Below are positions 6,573-8,933 of a DNA stretch of 8,933 nucleotides, one piece after another. The DNA lies in the NCBI GenBank assembly GCA_002291495.1, contig DBAE01000139.1, forward strand, positions 52,487 to 61,419. The letters are read 5' to 3'. Numbering within the stretch: position 1 is the first letter of the stretch; each line of letters begins with the position of its first letter. A program made the translations under genes and the position numbers. The stretch is from Bacteriovoracaceae bacterium UBA1018 (GTDB lineage Bacteria; Bdellovibrionota; UBA1018). The notes beneath the pieces are model-generated. The model was not told the origin of the DNA and searched no databases. It saw nothing but the letters and a program-made list of their open reading frames with translations.

Positions 6573-7491
6573 TCAGTTATCTAAGCCATATCCCGGAGCC
6601 GTGGTTACGATTGGTAACTTTGACGGAGTGCATCTTGGGCATCAGCGAATCATGCATTTGGTCTTAGAGCAGGCCGGAAAATTACAGGGCACTTCGATTG
6701 TTTATACATTTAGACCTCATCCCCAAGAGGTTTTGAGACCCAGTGCTCAAGTTCAATTACTCACTACCTATGATGAGAAGTTAGAGATCTTAGATCAGCT
6801 CGGGATCGATGTGGCCGTAGAGGAGTCTTTTACTCCAGATTTTTTTGGACTTTCGGCCGAGCGGTTCTTTGAAGAGATTTTAATCGAGCGGTTTCGAGCT
6901 CAAGCTATTGTCGTGGGTCATGATTTTGCTTTTGGAAAAGGTCGGGCGGGCAACATCGAACTCCTCGATACTGTTTGTAAGAGCAAAGGGATCGGACTCA
7001 CGGTTGTTCCGGCAGAAACCAAAAATCAAGAAGTGGTTTCAAGTACAGCAATCCGCAATCATCTCCTCAATCGAAATGTCGAATCGGCTAACGCTTTGAT
7101 GGGACGACCTTTCTTTTACCGCGGTTTAGTGGTGCATGGAGATGCTCGCGGACGAACCATTGGTTTTCCTACTGCTAACTTGAAGATCGATCGTAAACTC
7201 ACTTTGCCGTATGGAGTCTACGCAACCCAAAGTGTGTTGGTAAAAGATAATCAGACAGTGATCTATCCGAGTGTCACAAACGTGGGTGTGAGACCTACTT
7301 TTGATCAAACACATGCCCTAGTAGAAACTCATTTATTGGATCAGCCATGGATAGATCTTTATGATCAGATGCTCGAAGTTCGTTTTCTCAAGTGCCTGCG
7401 TACAGAGATGAAGTTTGCTGGGATAGATCAACTGAAGGCCCAAATTGCGCTAGATGCGCAAGCTGCACGTCAAATTATTGGCCAAATTTAG
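6550..7491 (+). CDS. ribF: Bifunctional riboflavin kinase / FAD synthetase
   Basis: RibF makes FMN from riboflavin and ATP, then FAD from FMN and ATP, in the cytoplasm. At 313 residues it has the usual length of the bacterial bifunctional enzyme. The N-terminal FAD synthetase (nucleotidyltransferase) half shows GNFDGVHLGH (22-31), TFRPHP (53-58), GHDFAFGKGRAG (123-134) and SSTAIRN (164-170). The C-terminal riboflavin kinase half shows GRTIGFPTANL (201-211), NVGVRPTF (244-251) and E259 in VETHLL, the expected catalytic glutamate. All core motifs are intact. The ATG at 6550 is preferred: it begins directly with the conserved core; the GTG at 6535 would add only five residues. The gene overlaps the end of the YkgJ-like gene by 23 bp, with a weak GGA ribosome site inside that gene. 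No hairpin terminator is visible after the stop. Confidence 0.97.
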   Translation: MEIFKGINQLSKPYPGAVVTIGNFDGVHLGHQRIMHLVLEQAGKLQGTSIVYTFRPHPQEVLRPSAQVQLLTTYDEKLEILDQLGIDVAVEESFTPDFFGLSAERFFEEILIERFRAQAIVVGHDFAFGKGRAGNIELLDTVCKSKGIGLTVVPAETKNQEVVSSTAIRNHLLNRNVESANALMGRPFFYRGLVVHGDARGRTIGFPTANLKIDRKLTLPYGVYATQSVLVKDNQTVIYPSVTNVGVRPTFDQTHALVETHLLDQPWIDLYDQMLEVRFLKCLRTEMKFAGIDQLKAQIALDAQAARQIIGQI

Positions 7492-7532
7492 TATTTACTC
7501 GTGATTTAATTAGTTAGATTGAATTGCACACA

Positions 7533-7560
7533 TTGACAATTATTGTCACTCTCATACAAT
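7533..7560 (+). promoter_or_regulatory. Sigma-70-like promoter of the pilB-type gene
   Basis: A perfect TTGACA (-35, 7533-7538) and TACAAT (-10, 7555-7560, five of six consensus bases) are separated by 16 bp in the 121-bp gap after ribF. The start of transcription would be near 7566-7568, leaving a leader of about 46 nt. This is the best housekeeping promoter seen in the window and suggests pilB is not read only from the ribF operon. Confidence 0.7.
7534..7548. repeat. 15-bp palindrome overlapping the -35 box, possible operator
   Basis: TGACAAT-T-ATTGTCA is a perfect inverted repeat with 7-bp arms around one central base. It covers most of the -35 hexamer and part of the spacer of the predicted pilB promoter, a position where a bound dimeric regulator would block RNA polymerase. 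No regulator family can be assigned, and the arm is short enough that chance is possible. Confidence 0.5.
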
Positions 7561-7595
7561 TAATAGAGATAGATTCATGGATGAATCAAGATCCT

Positions 7596-7605
7596 AAGGA
7601 TGGGG
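7596..7605 (+). promoter_or_regulatory. Ribosome binding site of the pilB-type gene
   Basis: The purine-rich AAGGATGGGG lies just before the ATG at 7613: AAGGA is 12 bp and GGGG 7 bp from the start. The frame has a stop (TAA at 7595-7597) just upstream, so no longer start is possible and the ATG at 7613 is well supported. Confidence 0.6.
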
Positions 7606-7612
7606 TCAACAG

Positions 7613-8933
7613 ATGTCACGTCAATTGGCTGAACTATTAGTCAAAGATCGAGTAATTACTGCTGAGCAATTTGCTCAGGCCGTTGCTGGCGTTAAAAATG
7701 ACGCTAGCCCGGTACGTTACATGATTGATCAAAAAGTCCTGAGCGAAGCTCGTCTTCTTCAGTACCTCACCAAAAAATATAATTTACATAGCATCAATTT
7801 AGCGAAGTTTGAAATTAGCCAAGAAGTGGTTCGTTTGATTAATCCTGACGTCGCAAAGAAGTGCCAGGTCATTCCGATCCAAGCAAGCGCCGGGACTGTA
7901 GTGGTTGCCATGTGCGATCCGACATTTAATAACCATTTGGATGAAGTTCGATTTATTATCAAACAAAACGTCGAAGCTGTTCTCACGTCATTTTCAGCTT
8001 TTGATACAGCCATGGCCAAATACTATGGTGGTGTTGCCTACGTGGGAGCTGCGATTGAGTCCCTTCAGAGAGAAGCGAAGCGAGCTCCTCAAAACGAAGA
8101 GCAGCAACTCGAGCTCGTTGAGGTCCATAATATTGACCAGGGTGTCGCGTCTGAGCAAGATGCGCCTCTTATTACTCTTGTTAACGGGATATTAAGTGAA
8201 GGCATTCGACGTATGGCCAGCGATATTCACGTTGAGCCTTATGAAAAGCGATTTCGAGTTCGCATGCGTATCGACGGCGTTTTGATCGAAGTTGCGCAAA
8301 TTCCAATCGAGATGAAGCGAGCCGTGGTCGCACGATTTAAGATTATGTCTCGGATGGATATCGCCGAGTCTCGCGTGCCTCAAGATGGTCGTATCAAGCT
8401 CAAGACCGGCGGCAAAGAAATCGACTTTCGTGTGAACACGCTACCCACCTTGTTCGGTGAAAAAGTTGTTCTTCGTATGCTCAATCAAGGTAACTTGCAG
8501 CTCGACCTGAGGAAGCTTGGTTTTGAGGCTCAACAGCTAGAAATATTTAAGAAAGGTATCTACCTGCCGAACGGAATGGTGCTCGTTACTGGCCCTACGG
8601 GTAGCGGTAAGACTACAACCCTCTACTCGGCTTTAGCAGAGCTTAACCAAGTCACCGATAACATCTCGACTGCTGAAGATCCGGTTGAGTACAATCTCGA
8701 AGGCATTAATCAAGTTCAGGTTCATAAAGAAATCGGTCTGACCTTTGCGAGTGTTCTACGCGCATTGTTACGTCAAGACCCGGATACAGTACTCGTCGGA
8801 GAAATTCGTGACTTTGAAACTGCCGAAGTTGCTGTTCAAGCGGCGCTGACAGGACATTTGGTTCTCTCTACGCTTCATACTAATGATGCCCCCAGTACGA
8901 TCACTCGTTTGATGAACATGGGGCTCGAGCCGT
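7613..8933 (+). CDS. pilB: Type IV pilus assembly ATPase, PilB/GspE family (3' end cut by window)
   Basis: The first 440 codons are present and the frame is still open at the window end; family members have about 560-570 residues, so roughly the last fifth is missing. It is the cytoplasmic hexameric ATPase that drives pilus extension at the inner-membrane platform. Seen in order: an MshEN/T2SSE N-terminal domain (about 1-140), a charged linker (about 150-182), the N2 region (about 185-290), Walker A GPTGSGKT (327-334), Asp box ISTAEDPVEY (351-360), Walker B VLVGEIRD (393-400) and His box TGHLVLSTLHTND (413-425). The Asp-box wording and the long N-terminus favour PilB over PilT; type II secretion GspE is the main alternative. 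The zinc-binding cysteine cluster expected further on lies outside the window. Both halves of the MshEN domain lack the usual Gly after Arg-Leu. It has its own promoter and ribosome site downstream of ribF; pilT and pilC often follow such a gene. Confidence 0.93.
   Translation, partial: MSRQLAELLVKDRVITAEQFAQAVAGVKNDASPVRYMIDQKVLSEARLLQYLTKKYNLHSINLAKFEISQEVVRLINPDVAKKCQVIPIQASAGTVVVAMCDPTFNNHLDEVRFIIKQNVEAVLTSFSAFDTAMAKYYGGVAYVGAAIESLQREAKRAPQNEEQQLELVEVHNIDQGVASEQDAPLITLVNGILSEGIRRMASDIHVEPYEKRFRVRMRIDGVLIEVAQIPIEMKRAVVARFKIMSRMDIAESRVPQDGRIKLKTGGKEIDFRVNTLPTLFGEKVVLRMLNQGNLQLDLRKLGFEAQQLEIFKKGIYLPNGMVLVTGPTGSGKTTTLYSALAELNQVTDNISTAEDPVEYNLEGINQVQVHKEIGLTFASVLRALLRQDPDTVLVGEIRDFETAEVAVQAALTGHLVLSTLHTNDAPSTITRLMNMGLEP

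Noticed and set aside
7472..7491. Weak inverted repeat around TTGGCCAA at the end of ribF as a terminator
   Set aside because: The arms are short and AT-rich and no T run follows.
7905..8195. Open frame of 96 codons on the + strand inside the pilB-type gene
   Set aside because: It is a shifted frame of a well-supported ATPase gene, and the true frame continues without break through it.

Overview
The window reads like a mid-GC, Gram-negative, deltaproteobacteria-like chromosome, most plausibly a member of the Bdellovibrionota. This is an inference from gene style, not from a database match. The clues are a type IV pilus ATPase of the PilB type with the ISTAEDPVEY Asp-box wording, a class III prepilin-like protein, a sigma-54 activator paired with a CHASE2 histidine kinase, and a large cysteine-rich exported protein. 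No insertion sequence, tRNA, rRNA or CRISPR array was seen, and no gene looks freshly acquired.

Layout from left to right: (1) positions 3-380 (+), the 3' end of an unrecognised helical protein cut by the window edge; (2) a perfect 16-bp hairpin with a T run at 401-445 that ends this gene and, from the other side, the converging next gene; (3) 461-1840 (-), an exported 459-residue protein with 22 cysteines after the signal peptide; (4) an AT-rich divergent intergenic region, 1841-1981; (5) 1982-2731 (+), a prepilin-like protein with eight cysteines after the cleavage site; (6) 2746-4257 (-) and 4297-6207 (-), a two-gene operon, kinase first, encoding a CHASE2 sensor histidine kinase and an NtrC-type sigma-54-dependent response regulator; (7) 6234-6572 (+) and 6550-7491 (+), a YkgJ-like cysteine-cluster protein overlapping ribF, the bifunctional riboflavin kinase/FAD synthetase; (8) 7613 to the window end (+), the first 440 codons of a pilB-type assembly ATPase, preceded by a good sigma-70-like promoter whose -35 box lies in a 15-bp palindrome.

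How the parts may work together: PilB powers pilus extension in the inner membrane. The prepilin-like protein would be processed by prepilin peptidase and could be a minor pilin or pseudopilin. The cysteine-rich exported protein shares its upstream region and looks like a surface or periplasmic partner. The two-component system lies between these genes and pilB, and could sense an envelope signal and activate sigma-54 promoters, perhaps for pilus or surface genes. That regulatory link is inference only: no sigma-54 (-24/-12) site was found by eye in the intergenic regions of this window. ribF and its YkgJ-like partner are housekeeping or metal-related genes that appear unconnected to the pilus.
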